Assembly (NCBI GenBank): GCA_026770025.1
Contig: JAMXDE010000025.1
Span: 620,001-684,000, forward strand
Length of the DNA stretch: 64,000 nt
Reading direction: 5' to 3'
Source: Craspedostauros australis
Lineage: Eukaryota > Bacillariophyta > Bacillariophyceae > Mastogloiales > Achnanthaceae
The notes below the pieces were generated by a model, which did no database searches, was not told where the DNA came from, and worked only from the letters and a program-made list of their open reading frames with translations. Made by a program: the position numbers and the translations under genes. Numbering within the stretch: position 1 is the stretch's first letter; every line of letters starts with the position of its first letter. Below are positions 22,001 to 32,276 of the stretch, piece after piece.

Positions 22001-23819
22001 CCCCCTTGACCTCGCTTGCCAACACAGACACAAGGACGTGGTTGAGTACTTGACAGGTCCGCTTGGTGACGGCATCAATATACAATATGAGAACACGCCG
22101 CTGCACCATGCGTGCCAACTTGAAAATACAGAGACCGTTCAGCATCTCATCGAGTCTGTTGGCTTCAATCCTGGTCTCACGACCAAGGATGGCAGAACTG
22201 GACTCCATTGCGCCGCGCAATTTGGACGAGGCGAGATCGTACAGTACTTGATCGGCATCACCAACACCAACATCAATATCAACATCAACGCTCAAGACAA
22301 TGATGGGAATACCCCCTTGTATCTTGCCTGCCGAGAGCATGATCCGGGATTCGTCGACGGCCATTGGGGGGTATTCAACATGCTCTTCCGACATCCACAA
22401 ATCGATGTCAACATCCCCAATCACCATCATCAAACGCCGCTGATGGAAGTATGCAAGCAGTACACACCCGAGAGTGGGTACGCCATCTTCATCAGAGGAC
22501 TCGTGGAAGCATACGCGGATGTCAATGTCGCGGACAATGACGGTAACACTCCATTGCACATCATCGTCAAGGACGGACACTTCGAGATGTTCAAGTACCT
22601 GGCTGATAGGGAGGGCATCCGAATGGATGTTCGGAATAATGCTGGCCAAACGCTGTTGCACGTTGCCTGCAGCAAACAAAGATTCTCGGATGATGGAGAT
22701 GCGCAGCATCATGCCATCATCCAGCATCTTCTGGCGGAAGAGAAACTCGATGTCAATCAGCAGGACAACGAGGGCAATACGCCACTGCATCTCATGTGCG
22801 CTGCAGATTGCACGCATGCTGATGGCATTCGGTATCTGGTGGACGTGTGGAGAGCGCGTACCGACACTCCCAACAGCGCTGGCCAAACCCCATTGCATTT
22901 TGCGAGCATGAAAGGGCATCTTGAGGTGGTGCAATACTTGAGTGGACAGACCAATACCGGCGTCAACATCCTCAACACCGCTGGCCAAACTCCGCTGCAC
23001 TTTGCGTGCGCAGGTGGACGCTTTGAAGTGGTGAAACATCTGGTTGAAGAGGCACAGGCTGATATCAACATCCAAGACCAACAAGGCTGCACACCGCTGC
23101 TCCTTGCCTACACCTACGGACATCTTTTTGTGATCGAATATCTCATCGCACAACCCAACCTCCAAATTGATGCTCGGTACAGTAACGCAAGCACGCTTAT
23201 ACACGCTGCCGCCGCTGGTGGGCACGTTGAAGTGGTGAACGGCCTGCTCACGCTGCCAAATGCCAACGTCAACTTGCAAGATGCTCTCGGACACACCCCG
23301 CTGCACTTTGCGTGCGCTGGCGGACACGATGATGTGGCGGGTCATTTGACCGAGATCGCAGGCGTGGACGTGAATGTCCAAAACAGTGAAGGAAACTCCC
23401 CATTGCATCTTACAGTCCAAAACTACGGCGATGGCCAGAGCGGGCACTGGGATATTCTCGACATCTTGTTCGAGATGGAACAGACCAATCCCAACCTGAC
23501 CAACATGAAACGCGAAACTCCGCTGTTCATCGCGTGCACAATGTTCGTGACCGGCAATGGCGCTTACGAATTCGTCATCGACGAATTGTTGGAAAGAGCT
23601 CACGCAGATGTGAACATTGCCGATGTGGATGGCAATACGCCTTTGCACGTTTTGTGCTGGTACGGGCGTCTAAAGACGGTACGTGATTGGCTTGACACGC
23701 CTGATGTCGAAGTGGACACGAGCGTCCGCAATCGGTTTGGTTTGAGACCGCAGGATGTTGCTGCAATGCAAGGACACACCGAGTTGGCAGAGTACCTGGC
23801 ATCGTTGCAACAGTCGTGA
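19071..23819 (+). CDS. Giant intronless ankyrin-repeat protein
   Basis: One uninterrupted frame of 1,582 codons from this ATG, or 1,570 from the ATG at 19107; the latter opens directly into the first repeat (MNLELHDACRYGN) and may be the true start. Essentially the whole protein is some 40 tandem ankyrin repeats of about 33-37 residues, each with a G-x-TPLHxAC-like helix start and a following VV-x-LxxS/D segment. Repeat-to-repeat linkers are unusually rich in Asn and Asp (for example VNVQNNDGNTPLH-like stretches). No membrane segment, catalytic domain or zinc finger is visible, so it is most likely a cytosolic or nuclear protein-binding scaffold. The regular repeats generate long open frames on the opposite strand (to 638 codons), which are shadows. 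Confidence 0.88.
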   Translation: MHIRTQQQTESNMNLELHDACRYGNVSKVQELIAADGSIEQISAQDERGNTPLHVACEFRHRDIIWRLLGLDAGNVCVNIQNIDGSTPLHLACRKGYRDVVNTLIQSIHNDSTTNAATSIDINMQNNNGWTPLHYACRKRHKDVVEYFLHLNRSDSHIHADFDTKDHLGKTPLGHVSAEGDEEWIRSLVASYLVNQEGHTSFAGNDEKNTALHLACLSGLLDVVRALVKSTKILVHVNAKNNKGFTAFHYACQKGHTDVINYMLQSNRVRNKMDLSIKNTDGDTPLHLACRHGDEDNIELLLGRKRQRTDVDVNVANNRGNTPLHDACWRGQTGVLKRLVESGPTKIKANVQNYDLDTPLHLACRRGHKDAVEYMANSQLAKVNLEVRNKYGNTPFHVACISGHEDLARYLVNSQHLNVNTKAKNKNKNTPLHSASRRGHDGVANFLLELDQGNGDGGGNAFNSNGNTLLHIACRHGKRHVIDRMLKNHQEKVDVNAANNNRNTPLHVACRHGQMNVVQDLIQYMFECNDRQPVDVNTQNNKGYTPLHYACRYGHIDIVKHLIESDQADVDVIIRDENGDTPFHLACRKRKRDIVEYMVESDQAHVNLNIRNYQGYMPLETACKNGDADLAEYLVTSDRAGIDFEQNKPLHVACRHGQTNIVYRFIPSKQIHIDINKQDEAGCAPLHYACQYGHKEVVEYMFGFGEGVIKFNVRNAKGDSPPHLACRYGQLGVVECMIKSDLDGRINFSILNNSGCTPIHLACGNGRQAVLKCLMESDRNDVDPNLQDHDGDSPLHLACRFGQEGVVEYLVKSNRINIDATARNSDGDTALHVACQHQHAKVVQCFVQSKQANVHASVNVRNANNGNTPFHDACSSTQGNVVQCLVESENTNIDVNARNNKGETGLYRACWFGNIEAIRYLMGLGTKVDMTIANDDGRTPLHIVCQQGHMFVVKLLVESNLEAVNTLINIKSELGHAPLDLACQHRHKDVVEYLTGPLGDGINIQYENTPLHHACQLENTETVQHLIESVGFNPGLTTKDGRTGLHCAAQFGRGEIVQYLIGITNTNINININAQDNDGNTPLYLACREHDPGFVDGHWGVFNMLFRHPQIDVNIPNHHHQTPLMEVCKQYTPESGYAIFIRGLVEAYADVNVADNDGNTPLHIIVKDGHFEMFKYLADREGIRMDVRNNAGQTLLHVACSKQRFSDDGDAQHHAIIQHLLAEEKLDVNQQDNEGNTPLHLMCAADCTHADGIRYLVDVWRARTDTPNSAGQTPLHFASMKGHLEVVQYLSGQTNTGVNILNTAGQTPLHFACAGGRFEVVKHLVEEAQADINIQDQQGCTPLLLAYTYGHLFVIEYLIAQPNLQIDARYSNASTLIHAAAAGGHVEVVNGLLTLPNANVNLQDALGHTPLHFACAGGHDDVAGHLTEIAGVDVNVQNSEGNSPLHLTVQNYGDGQSGHWDILDILFEMEQTNPNLTNMKRETPLFIACTMFVTGNGAYEFVIDELLERAHADVNIADVDGNTPLHVLCWYGRLKTVRDWLDTPDVEVDTSVRNRFGLRPQDVAAMQGHTELAEYLASLQQS

Positions 23820-24746
23820 GACGAGCGACTGCTGTTGGTACCATGACGCAGATGATGGCACACAGGAGGACGAAGTAGAGATAGGGCGCGCGTACGTGCA
23901 GCGTTGCTCAGCAATCACGATCAGCACGGATTTTGGAATTTTCTGGTTGCACACGAGCAACGCATTAGAGAATAGAGTTGAATACATTGTAAAAATGTAA
24001 TACATAATAATAGATCATAGAATCATAAGTAGGGATGCAAGCTGAAGATTCCGGATGGCTGTCGGCAGTCGTGAAGTTCACCCTCAGCAATCTATTGTAC
24101 GAGTATGTTATGATCTCTGAGAGAGTACCACCTCGTCGACGTTGGTGCTTGCTTGTCCGCCTGCTAACCAAGCACTGGCTATTGCATGCCACTATTGGTA
24201 TCCAGTAGAGCCTTTTGTGGGATGTCTATCCCCGCCTTCTACAACGTATTCAAGTACGTGTATGCATAGTGTGGTGCCATGCTAGTACTTCCGGACGACA
24301 AGTCGTCGATGGCGGTCATGTGTTGATGTTGGCGCAGCATTTTGTGAAGCGCTCAGCGGAAAAAGAAAAGCGATGCAAACTATGCACGACTGTTGTGGAC
24401 TCATGTGTTCGACTGGTTTGATCAACTATTGACGTCACGAGTGGAACACAACGATGGAGATCGCCACCACCAACACACACCTCCGTGTTGACTGGATCCT
24501 CCAACCGCAACTCCCGCCACACGACAACAACTTCAACCACAACTTCCAACAACACCAATCTGAGGAGAGCACATGCTTGTCATCCTCCTTCGTCCAATAC
24601 CCTTGGCTCGTTGATTCATCTCGACCAAACCTGAACTCAGCTCGGCTCGCCTTTATCCAATCCAATCCAATCCAATCCAACTCAGTTTAGTTCAGCTCAG
24701 CTGACAGAGCAGATCAATCGCAGGCGCGCTGAAAGGGAGCCTCCGC
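23820..24746. other. Intergenic region, no gene seen
   Basis: No coding region recognised. Near the right end (about 24656-24681) five tandem ATCCA units precede the PPR start codon by about 65 bp, and GCTCAG repeats follow. Both probably lie in the PPR promoter or 5' leader. Confidence 0.5.
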
Positions 24747-26966
24747 ATGAGCACAATGACCAGCAAAACGAGCATCGCGTGCGTCGTTCCGTTGCTGTTC
24801 GCAGCATCGGCATTTGGATTCCTCAATGATGCTGGTTCCAAGATCTCATCGCGCAGCTCTCTCGTGGCGCTCTCCGTGCAACCCGAGGCAACCGCCGAGG
24901 CTTCTGTGGCATCGTCGCAGGAGGACGAATCCTCGTGCTGGAGCGAACTGTTCCAGGCCAGCCAAAATGGCGATCCGCAGCAAGCTGAGTCCATTCTGAA
25001 TGCAATGCGCGCATCGCCCGATCAGCGACCCAACCTCAAGGCCTACACCATGACGTTCCAGGCCTACGCGAAGTCGGCGAGTCCCGACATTGTCAAGCGC
25101 TCCGAATCCTTGCTGCGGCGCATGTGGTTGGATTACAAGGCTGGCATCTTGATGGACGGACCGCCGACGGAGTTTGCCTACAATTCCGTCATCAATGCGC
25201 ATGCCAAGCAGCTGCTCTTCTTGCGGCGCAACCATCAATTTGGCGACGCCGAAGCGCTGCAGCAGCGCGAGACGTATGAATACCAGAGAGCGGGTGGGCG
25301 GATTGCGCGTGGCGATGACGATGCGCAGAATAACGAGGCTGTGGACAATGCCAACGATGAAGCGTTGGCAACGGCACAGGCGACTCCGCTCTCCAACAGT
25401 GGTGCCATGATGATACCGACGTTCTACAAAGATGGCAAGCCGTCCATCAAGCGCGTCATGGAACTGCTGCATGAGATGCAATTCTTCTCGGCGACGTCGA
25501 CCGCAACGCACATGAAGCCCAGCGTCGTCACGTACAACTCCGTCATTCACTGTTTGGCGCAGATTGGGGACTATGATACGGCAGAGGCCATTCTGGACGA
25601 CATGATTCAGGAATCCAAACCGCTGGGCGATAGTGCTGGCACTCGCAACGGCGATGGCGACGAAGCCACCGTCCAACCGGATCCGATCACGTACAACGCC
25701 GTTATCAGCGCATTCTCCAACAGCCCGCAAGCCGAAAGCTCTTCACCGTCGTCTAGAATACCGGAACGAGCACAGGCGTTGCTGACGCTGATGGAAAATC
25801 ATCCCAGCCCCGAGGTGAAACCCGATATCGTCACCTATAACAGTGTGCTGAGCTGTTGGGCCAAGTCGGGACGGTTGGATGCCGGCGAACGTGCCGATGC
25901 CCTGCTGCAGCGCATGAAGACCGAAGAGTGCGGCGTGCAGCCATGTCTCATCAGCTACAACACCGTCCTCTCAGCCTGGTCACGATCCATGGTGAAGCCG
26001 TCGGCGCGTCGTGGCACAGATCACGCGCCCAGCAAGGACGCTCCCAGACGTGCCGAGCTCATCCTCAAAGAGCTGCAGGAATTGTACCGCAGCAAGAAGC
26101 AAAAGAACGCGCTGCACCATTCCATGAAACCCGACATCTACACCTACACCACAGTCATCGACTTTTGTGCGCAATCGCGACAGAAGGTGGCGGCGGATCG
26201 AGCTGCCACCATCCTGTTTGAGATGAAGGATCTGCTGGAGCCCAATACCATCACGTACAACGCGGTCCTCAAAGCTTACGCCAAAGTGGGCGAGGCCGAG
26301 AAGGCGGAATCCTTGCTGCAGGATATGATTGAAGGCACGATGCAAAGCGCGCTGCAGGATGACCAGGCAGATACCACAACCGTCGCGGTCCTGCCCGATC
26401 GCATATCCTTCAACACGGTGTTGGACGCCTGGTCCAAGTCGCGTTCCCCCGATGCGCCGGAGCGCGCCGAGTTGCTGTTCGAACAGATGGATAGGTACCA
26501 CGAAGAGGGCATCATCGCGTGCCGTCCCGACACGGTCAGCTTCAACACCCTCATCAATTGCTGGGCCAAGGCCAGCTCGGCCCGACCGCACGGCGCCCAA
26601 CGTGCCGATGACCTCTTGACCACCCTGCAGCAGCGGTACCGCCAATCCGACAAGAGCCACGATCTGCGTCCCACCACCATCACGTACAGCTCCGTCATCG
26701 CGGCCTGGGCGCGCAGCCGCAAGACGCAGGCGGCCGATCGGGCGCTCGAGCTGCTAGGAGCCATGAACGCCAACCGGCATCTCAGACCTACCGTTCTGAC
26801 CTACAATGCCGTGCTGCGGGCTGTCGTGGCGTCACCCATATTGTCGGACAAGGAGACGATTGATCATGTGGGCGGTGTCTTGCGCAAGATGAAGAAGGCC
26901 AGAATTGCCACCGATGGGTTTACCAAAAAAGCCATCGCACCTTTTGCCGATCAATTTGACTTGTGA
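24747..26966 (+). CDS. Plastid-targeted pentatricopeptide repeat (PPR) protein
   Basis: A 739-residue intronless protein expected to bind organellar RNA in a sequence-specific way. Residues about 8-24 form a signal peptide ending ASA-FGFL, an almost perfect plastid ASAFAP-type junction, so the plastid is the likely site. More than ten PPR motifs follow, recognisable by repeated VTYNSVI/ITYNAVI-type helix starts spaced about 35 residues or more apart (for example PDIVTYNSVLSCWAKSG and PDRISFNTVLDAWSKSR), with DAGERADALLQRM-type second helices. Several repeats are stretched by acidic or Ala/Gln inserts. I see no DYW, SMR or other C-terminal editing or nuclease domain, so it is a P-class PPR. 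The target RNA is unknown. Confidence 0.92.
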   Translation: MSTMTSKTSIACVVPLLFAASAFGFLNDAGSKISSRSSLVALSVQPEATAEASVASSQEDESSCWSELFQASQNGDPQQAESILNAMRASPDQRPNLKAYTMTFQAYAKSASPDIVKRSESLLRRMWLDYKAGILMDGPPTEFAYNSVINAHAKQLLFLRRNHQFGDAEALQQRETYEYQRAGGRIARGDDDAQNNEAVDNANDEALATAQATPLSNSGAMMIPTFYKDGKPSIKRVMELLHEMQFFSATSTATHMKPSVVTYNSVIHCLAQIGDYDTAEAILDDMIQESKPLGDSAGTRNGDGDEATVQPDPITYNAVISAFSNSPQAESSSPSSRIPERAQALLTLMENHPSPEVKPDIVTYNSVLSCWAKSGRLDAGERADALLQRMKTEECGVQPCLISYNTVLSAWSRSMVKPSARRGTDHAPSKDAPRRAELILKELQELYRSKKQKNALHHSMKPDIYTYTTVIDFCAQSRQKVAADRAATILFEMKDLLEPNTITYNAVLKAYAKVGEAEKAESLLQDMIEGTMQSALQDDQADTTTVAVLPDRISFNTVLDAWSKSRSPDAPERAELLFEQMDRYHEEGIIACRPDTVSFNTLINCWAKASSARPHGAQRADDLLTTLQQRYRQSDKSHDLRPTTITYSSVIAAWARSRKTQAADRALELLGAMNANRHLRPTVLTYNAVLRAVVASPILSDKETIDHVGGVLRKMKKARIATDGFTKKAIAPFADQFDL

Positions 26967-27818
26967 TGGAAAATAGCAAAGCAGCTAAGCACCGACATCG
27001 CACGTACCATCATGTACACTGGTAGAGAGTACCAGTATACCTTCGACAACAACTGTGAATGTTCCGGTACTACCTGCGTGGTCTGATTGATTTGTTCTTG
27101 GTTTGGGAATGCTTTTGTCAGCAGGAAGTATTCGGATTCCGATCCATCGCTGTCATGGGAACCGTTTTTGCGAATGACATACGAGAAATACGAAGTTGAG
27201 TTGCTGTGCTCTATGTGCTGCTGCGTTCGTCATTGCTGTCGCACAGCTTCGCCATTCTCATGACGCACTTGCACCAATTAGTAGGCACGAATGGATGCAA
27301 CCAATCAGGTTTCTTCCACAATGATGTAGATGTGTTCACAAAACAACGTCCACACAAAAAGACTTCTCAAACTGTCGTTTGATTAGATGTTCCTACCCTG
27401 CTCATGCGGTGCAGCTTTGTGTGAGAACTAGTATCGGGACGAGCGTGTGCGGTACTGGCGTGTGTTGTGTACTTGCACAAGGATCGGCCCAGCACAGTGC
27501 GAGGAAAGGATCTCGTTGATGTCGCCAGAACCTTGCTGCAGCCATCAAGCGATGTGGTGTGATGTGCCGCGATGCGATTCGGCATAGGAGGCAACGCATC
27601 AACGACACCAATACGAAGGAATGCTGGCATCATCACATCAGCCGGATCAAGTGGGCATGTCAGCTCGCGCTCGGCTATTTGTGCTCAAACCGTGGATGGA
27701 ACTCGACTCGATTAGAGTCATGTCAAGTCGAAAAGAGTCAAGCCAAGTCAAGTCAAGCACTCCACGAGTAGAGTGAAATAGAGCCAAGCCAAGTGCGAGC
27801 AGAGTAGAGCAGAACAGA
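26967..27818. other. Intergenic region, no gene seen
   Basis: Short frames only. The right end (about 27715-27800) contains repeated AGTCAAGTCAAG-type units immediately before the PAP-domain gene. The same TCAAGTCAAGTCAA string recurs at about 34178-34200 downstream of the ArfGAP gene. Confidence 0.5.
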
Positions 27819-28976
27819 ATGAAGATTGTTATACAGGGAAGAGCATCTCCAGATCTATGCAGGATAGAACGGGATTGGTTGACTGCAGGTGAGGCTACTA
27901 CATCGCAGCAACTTTGCTCAACGGGTGACTGCATCGCATCGCAACATCTTCATGACCCACAACTATCGATACTTCAGACATCCAGTCGTTGTTCAGTATC
28001 ATCATCGTCGTCGTCGTCACTATCATCATTGTCGTCGTCGTCGTGCAAATCACCCCCACGCCCACGACAACTACTAGTAGAACCCGACGCAGATAGCAAT
28101 CCAATGAACCGACTGCAAGCTGCCAAGCAGCACTTGCACGACATGCTGAAGCAGCACAATGGCTCGCCGAGCCACCCGGAAGTATTGGATGCCATTGATC
28201 AGTTGCAACGTGCCAACACAACTCCTGTGACTGCCAATCTTGTCAATAACCTTTTGGTTGGTAGGTACCATACCTTGACCGCGCCCCAATTTCCCGGCCA
28301 AGTGAATGACTCGGCGACCATGTCTGACAACGAGCATCCTCAGTACACGTTGGGACGCTTGTCTTTTCATATCTTCCAACCAGCGAGTCTACTATGTTCT
28401 GTGGTACGTATTCGCAACGAAATCGTCGCACACGATGCGGACAATGACAACATTGGTGACAATCAAAACAATGATGACAATGATGACAATCAAAACAATG
28501 ACAACGAGAGCAATGAAACTGAACATAGCGGTGACAATGGCAAGAAACGATATTCCTTCGACATCATCTGCGACATCATAATTCACACCGATGACAACGT
28601 CGATTTGCCAGCCACATTGACGAATCATGCTACCTGCTGGTGGTCGAAGAATCGACTGAACGTGAAATTCCGCGGTGGCACGCTATCATCATCGTCATAT
28701 GGCGAGGATGAGGAGGTTTGGCGCCGCACTTTTGCGTCCGCGTATGAAACTGCCGCGTCACAACAGTCGGTCGTGTCTTCCATCGTGTGGTTCGTGATGA
28801 AGTTGGTGTTGGGATTGCGATTGCCAACCGATGCCAATCCCGGTGCATCGTTCCAGTTTGAGATGAAACGGTCGCCGATCGGATGGATGGAGTTCTTGTA
28901 TCTCGATGACGATCTGCGCGTCTCGAAAGGCAATCGTGGCACCATCGTGATCGTCGAGCGCATGGAGGAGTGCTGA
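27819..28976 (+). CDS. PAP/fibrillin (plastid-lipid-associated) domain protein
   Basis: One frame of 385 residues from the upstream ATG; an ATG at 28104 would give 290 residues beginning MNRLQAAKQHLHDML and is perhaps more natural, because the first 95 residues are a Ser-rich tract without a convincing leader. Family features in order: the helical start with LVNNLLVGRYHTL, TLGRLSFHIFQP, LNVKFRGGTL, FEMKRSPIGWMEFLYLDDD and the closing motif DLRVSKGNRGTIVIVER. Such proteins associate with plastid lipid bodies or thylakoid surfaces. An Asn/Asp-rich insert (about residues 205-245, many DDNQNND units) splits the domain. No plastid targeting signal is visible, so the location is uncertain; the true first exon might lie upstream. 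Confidence 0.78.
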   Translation: MKIVIQGRASPDLCRIERDWLTAGEATTSQQLCSTGDCIASQHLHDPQLSILQTSSRCSVSSSSSSSLSSLSSSSCKSPPRPRQLLVEPDADSNPMNRLQAAKQHLHDMLKQHNGSPSHPEVLDAIDQLQRANTTPVTANLVNNLLVGRYHTLTAPQFPGQVNDSATMSDNEHPQYTLGRLSFHIFQPASLLCSVVRIRNEIVAHDADNDNIGDNQNNDDNDDNQNNDNESNETEHSGDNGKKRYSFDIICDIIIHTDDNVDLPATLTNHATCWWSKNRLNVKFRGGTLSSSSYGEDEEVWRRTFASAYETAASQQSVVSSIVWFVMKLVLGLRLPTDANPGASFQFEMKRSPIGWMEFLYLDDDLRVSKGNRGTIVIVERMEEC

Positions 28977-29684
28977 TTCATGACAACGACAGCAACAACG
29001 ACGACAACAACGACGACGACAACTGCGACTACGAATGAGAATAACAATACGATAATAGAGTAAAGTGTCATCACAACAGCACATTGAGAGTGTGTCCGAG
29101 TCGAACAGAGCAGGGTGGAGTATGGCATGCCATCATATACTACTACGATGCTCTACTCGTGCGCTATTGACATCAAGTAGAGTGCAAACAGCTTGCGATG
29201 CGCCATACGCAGGTACTTCCTTTGCTATTGCCCACCAGGCTGTCACACTCACTGCTTGTACTTCGTGTCAGGTGGAGACAATGTTGATGACCCACACGAA
29301 TTTGGCACACTCTCCAATTCCCGAAAACCTGCAAAATTTCAGTTGTCGGTTTTCATCATTAGTCTACGGTCAAAACTAGAGTCGAATCTTGGGAGATTCC
29401 GATCGTGAAGCCGGACGACGCCCAGACTGCAACCAACCAAACATCGATGAGAAAACCACGTCGGCTCTCGCTTCCGCAATCGTCATTTGTGTTTTGGCGT
29501 GACCACGAATTTCATCAATTCCATCATTGTTGCGTGGCGACCACGATTACCTCGCCATAAAATCGAAGAGAGAGCGGGAGTATTGGTGTTCCAACTCTTC
29601 TTCCTGCGGTGCAAGTTCATAAAGACCGCAAAACCACTCACAAAAAAAAACAAGACGACCGCATACAAATACTACCATACAGCG
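28977..29684. other. Intergenic region, no gene seen
   Basis: No supportable gene. An ACGACGACAAC-type simple repeat sits at 28979-29035, just after the PAP-domain stop codon. The open frame of the ABC-F first exon extends upstream to 29487 but without ABC-F character. Confidence 0.5.
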
Positions 29685-32276
29685 ATGTCGAAGCGATACA
29701 ACGAAAAGCGCGCGAAGAAGGAGGCCTTTGCCGTTGACAAGGCCTTGGACTCGGGGTACGGTGCCGTCGACACCGATGCTCTGATTGCTTCCGATGTGCG
29801 CGATGCCGCATTGGGCAAGGGCGAAGATGAACTGTTCGAGAAGAAGTTGACGAAGGAAGAAAAGAAGGCCCGCGCCAAGGCAGCACGCGAAGCCAAGCGC
29901 AAGGCCAAGGGCAAGCCCGTCAAGGCCAAGAAGGACGAAGAAAAGAAGGAGGAGCCGGCGATCGAACTGCTCAGCATGGAAGATCACGATGCTGCGAAGA
30001 AGGAAGCCGCACTGGAAAAGCTGTCGCAGGACAACATCATTGTGACCTACGAAAGCAAGAAGGGCGCCTTGCACGCCAATACGAGAGATATCAACGTCTC
30101 CGGCGTCACGGTCACCTTCCACGGCAAGCCGCTGGTGGAGGATACCGATATTGTCATCAACTACGGCAATCGTTATGGCTTCATTGGTGAGTACTGCATC
30201 AAATCAACACGATTTTGTTGCTGGGGTAGCAGTGTGCGGTGCCGATTCTCTCTGCGCACAGAGCAGGGTGCCCATTTGATGGAATGACTTCGAGATTCGT
30301 TTTTGTTCTCTTGATTCCGATGGGATGATGAGACGATGAAACGCAGGCAAGCAAAGAATCACTCGTTCCTTTCGTCTGTCCAATCGTTCGCGTCCAATTG
30401 CTCGTGCCCAACCATATTCATTTTCTCACCATCGCATCTATTACACCTTTCATTTCATCATCCACGATGGATATCCAATGACATACTCTCTCTGCTCACA
30501 CCAATCCTGTCAATAAATCATGCCAACAAACCATGCCGTACCGTACAGGCCCCAACGGAAGTGGTAAGTCCACGGTGATGAAGGCCATCGCCGCCCGCGC
30601 CATCCCCATCCCGGACGCGCTCGACATTTACTTCCTCGACAGCGAATACCCGGCGCGTGACGACATCACGGCCCTCGGCGCCGTCATGGAATCCAACGAC
30701 GAGGTCGCCCTCCTCGAGGGGCAGGCCGAAAAGCTCAACGCCATGATGGCCGACGCCGACGAGGATGCCCAGATGGAGATCCAGGGTCAGCTGGAGGCCG
30801 TCTACGCCCGTCTCGATCATCTGGATGCCAGTTCGGCCGAGGCGCGCGCCACCACCATCCTGCACGGTCTGGGATTCACCAAGACCATGCAGAACATGAA
30901 GACGCGTGAATTCAGCGGAGGATGGCGCATGCGCGTGGCGCTGGCCAGGGCGCTCTTTTTGCAGCCGGAATTCCTGTGCCTCGATGAGCCCACGAACCAT
31001 CTCGACATGGACGCCGTGCTCTGGTTGGAGGAGTACCTGTGCAACTGGGACAAGATCCTCTTCTTCGTGTGTCACTCCCAGGATTTCATGAACAACGTCT
31101 GCACCCACATCGTGCGTCTCGACATGACCTACAAGAAGCTGCGGTACTACTCCGGCAACTACGACACCTACGTGCAGACGCGCCGCGACCAGGACACCGT
31201 GCAGATGCGCCAGTACGATGCCGAGCAGCGCGACATTTCCGAGATCAAGGACTTCATCTCCCGTTTCGGTCACGGTACCGTGAAGATGGTGCGACAGGCG
31301 CAGGCACGCGAGAAGCTGCTGCAGAAGAAGCTGGAGGCCGGATTGACGGAGTTGCCAGAGCAGGATCCGGAATGGGATTGGACCTTCCCGGATGCTGGAG
31401 AGCTGCCGGTGCCTGTATGTGCGATTGAGAACCTCAGTTTCGCGTACCCCAACGGTCCCGAGCTGTACAGCAGGGTCGATTTCGGAATCGACTTGCAGAC
31501 GCGTGTGGCGTTGGTGGGTCCTAACGGAGCAGGAAAGGTACGTTGCGACAGCGTGATACAAAATACATGGATGGATGGATGGATGGATGGATGGATGGAT
31601 GGATGGATGGATGATCCTGTTCAACAATTGTGTTTCAGCCAATCGATGCAACAGCTGTGCTCACTTCACCTCCCAACTTGTCATGCTTCACACACACACA
31701 CACCGCCCACCACCACCACAACAGACCACCCTCGTGAAATTGATCGAGGGCGACCTGCTCCCCACCAAGGGCGCCGTGAAGCGCAACATGCACTTGCGCA
31801 CATCAAAGTTCTCGCAGCACTTCGAGGACCGCCTGGATCTGAGCATGACCCCGCTCGACTTCTTCAAGCTGAAGGTGATGCCGGAGGCATCGATCGAGAG
31901 CATACGGCCATTGCTGGGCCGTTACGGTTGCACCGGCGCACAGCAGACCCAGGTGATGTCCCAGCTTTCTGCCGGACAGAAGGCCCGCATCGTGTTCGCC
32001 ATGATCGCGCACGAGAAGCCCCACCTGCTGCTGCTGGACGAACCCACGAATCCTTTGGACATGGAGTCCATCGACGCTCTGGCCCGGTGCCTGCGGACCT
32101 TCAAGGGTGGCGTGCTGATGATTAGTCACGACATGCGGTTGATCTCGCAATGCGCCGAGAAGATCATGATCTGCGACAATAAGTGCATCACGGAGTACAA
32201 GGGCGATATTCTGGATTTCAAGATGGCCACGCGCAAGGCGAATCAGAAGAAGTTGGCGCAGCACATGAACGGATAA
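29685..32276 (+). CDS. ABC-F family ATPase (translation-type, ABCF2-like)
   Basis: Soluble twin-cassette ATPase expected to act on ribosomes. Three exons, 29685-30186, 30549-31537 and 31725-32276, encode 680 residues. The N-terminus is highly charged (KKARAKAAREAKRKAKGK). Cassette 1 has Walker A GPNGSGKS (168-175), signature FSGGW and Walker B FLCLDEPTNHLD; cassette 2 has GPNGAGKTT (from about 491), signature LSAGQ and LLLDEPTNPLD. There are no membrane segments. Both introns fall at Walker A motifs: the first within the glycine codon that opens motif 1, the second directly after the motif 2 lysine. The second cassette has NPLD where NHLD is usual, which is tolerated in several ABC-F proteins. 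Confidence 0.93.
31567..31612. repeat. ATGG microsatellite in ABC-F intron 2
   Basis: About eleven tandem ATGG units lie near the 5' end of the second ABC-F intron. In two frames they read as Met-Asp-Gly-Trp repeats, which produces spurious long frames. Confidence 0.9.

Noticed and set aside
21732..23648. 638-codon open frame on the strand opposite the ankyrin gene
   Set aside because: It mirrors the ankyrin repeats; the composition is that of reverse-complemented TPLHxAC units and it has no independent features.
30564..30569. GGTAAG donor-like sequence inside ABC-F Walker A motif 1
   Set aside because: Using it as a donor would delete the P-loop; the conserved protein continues through it.
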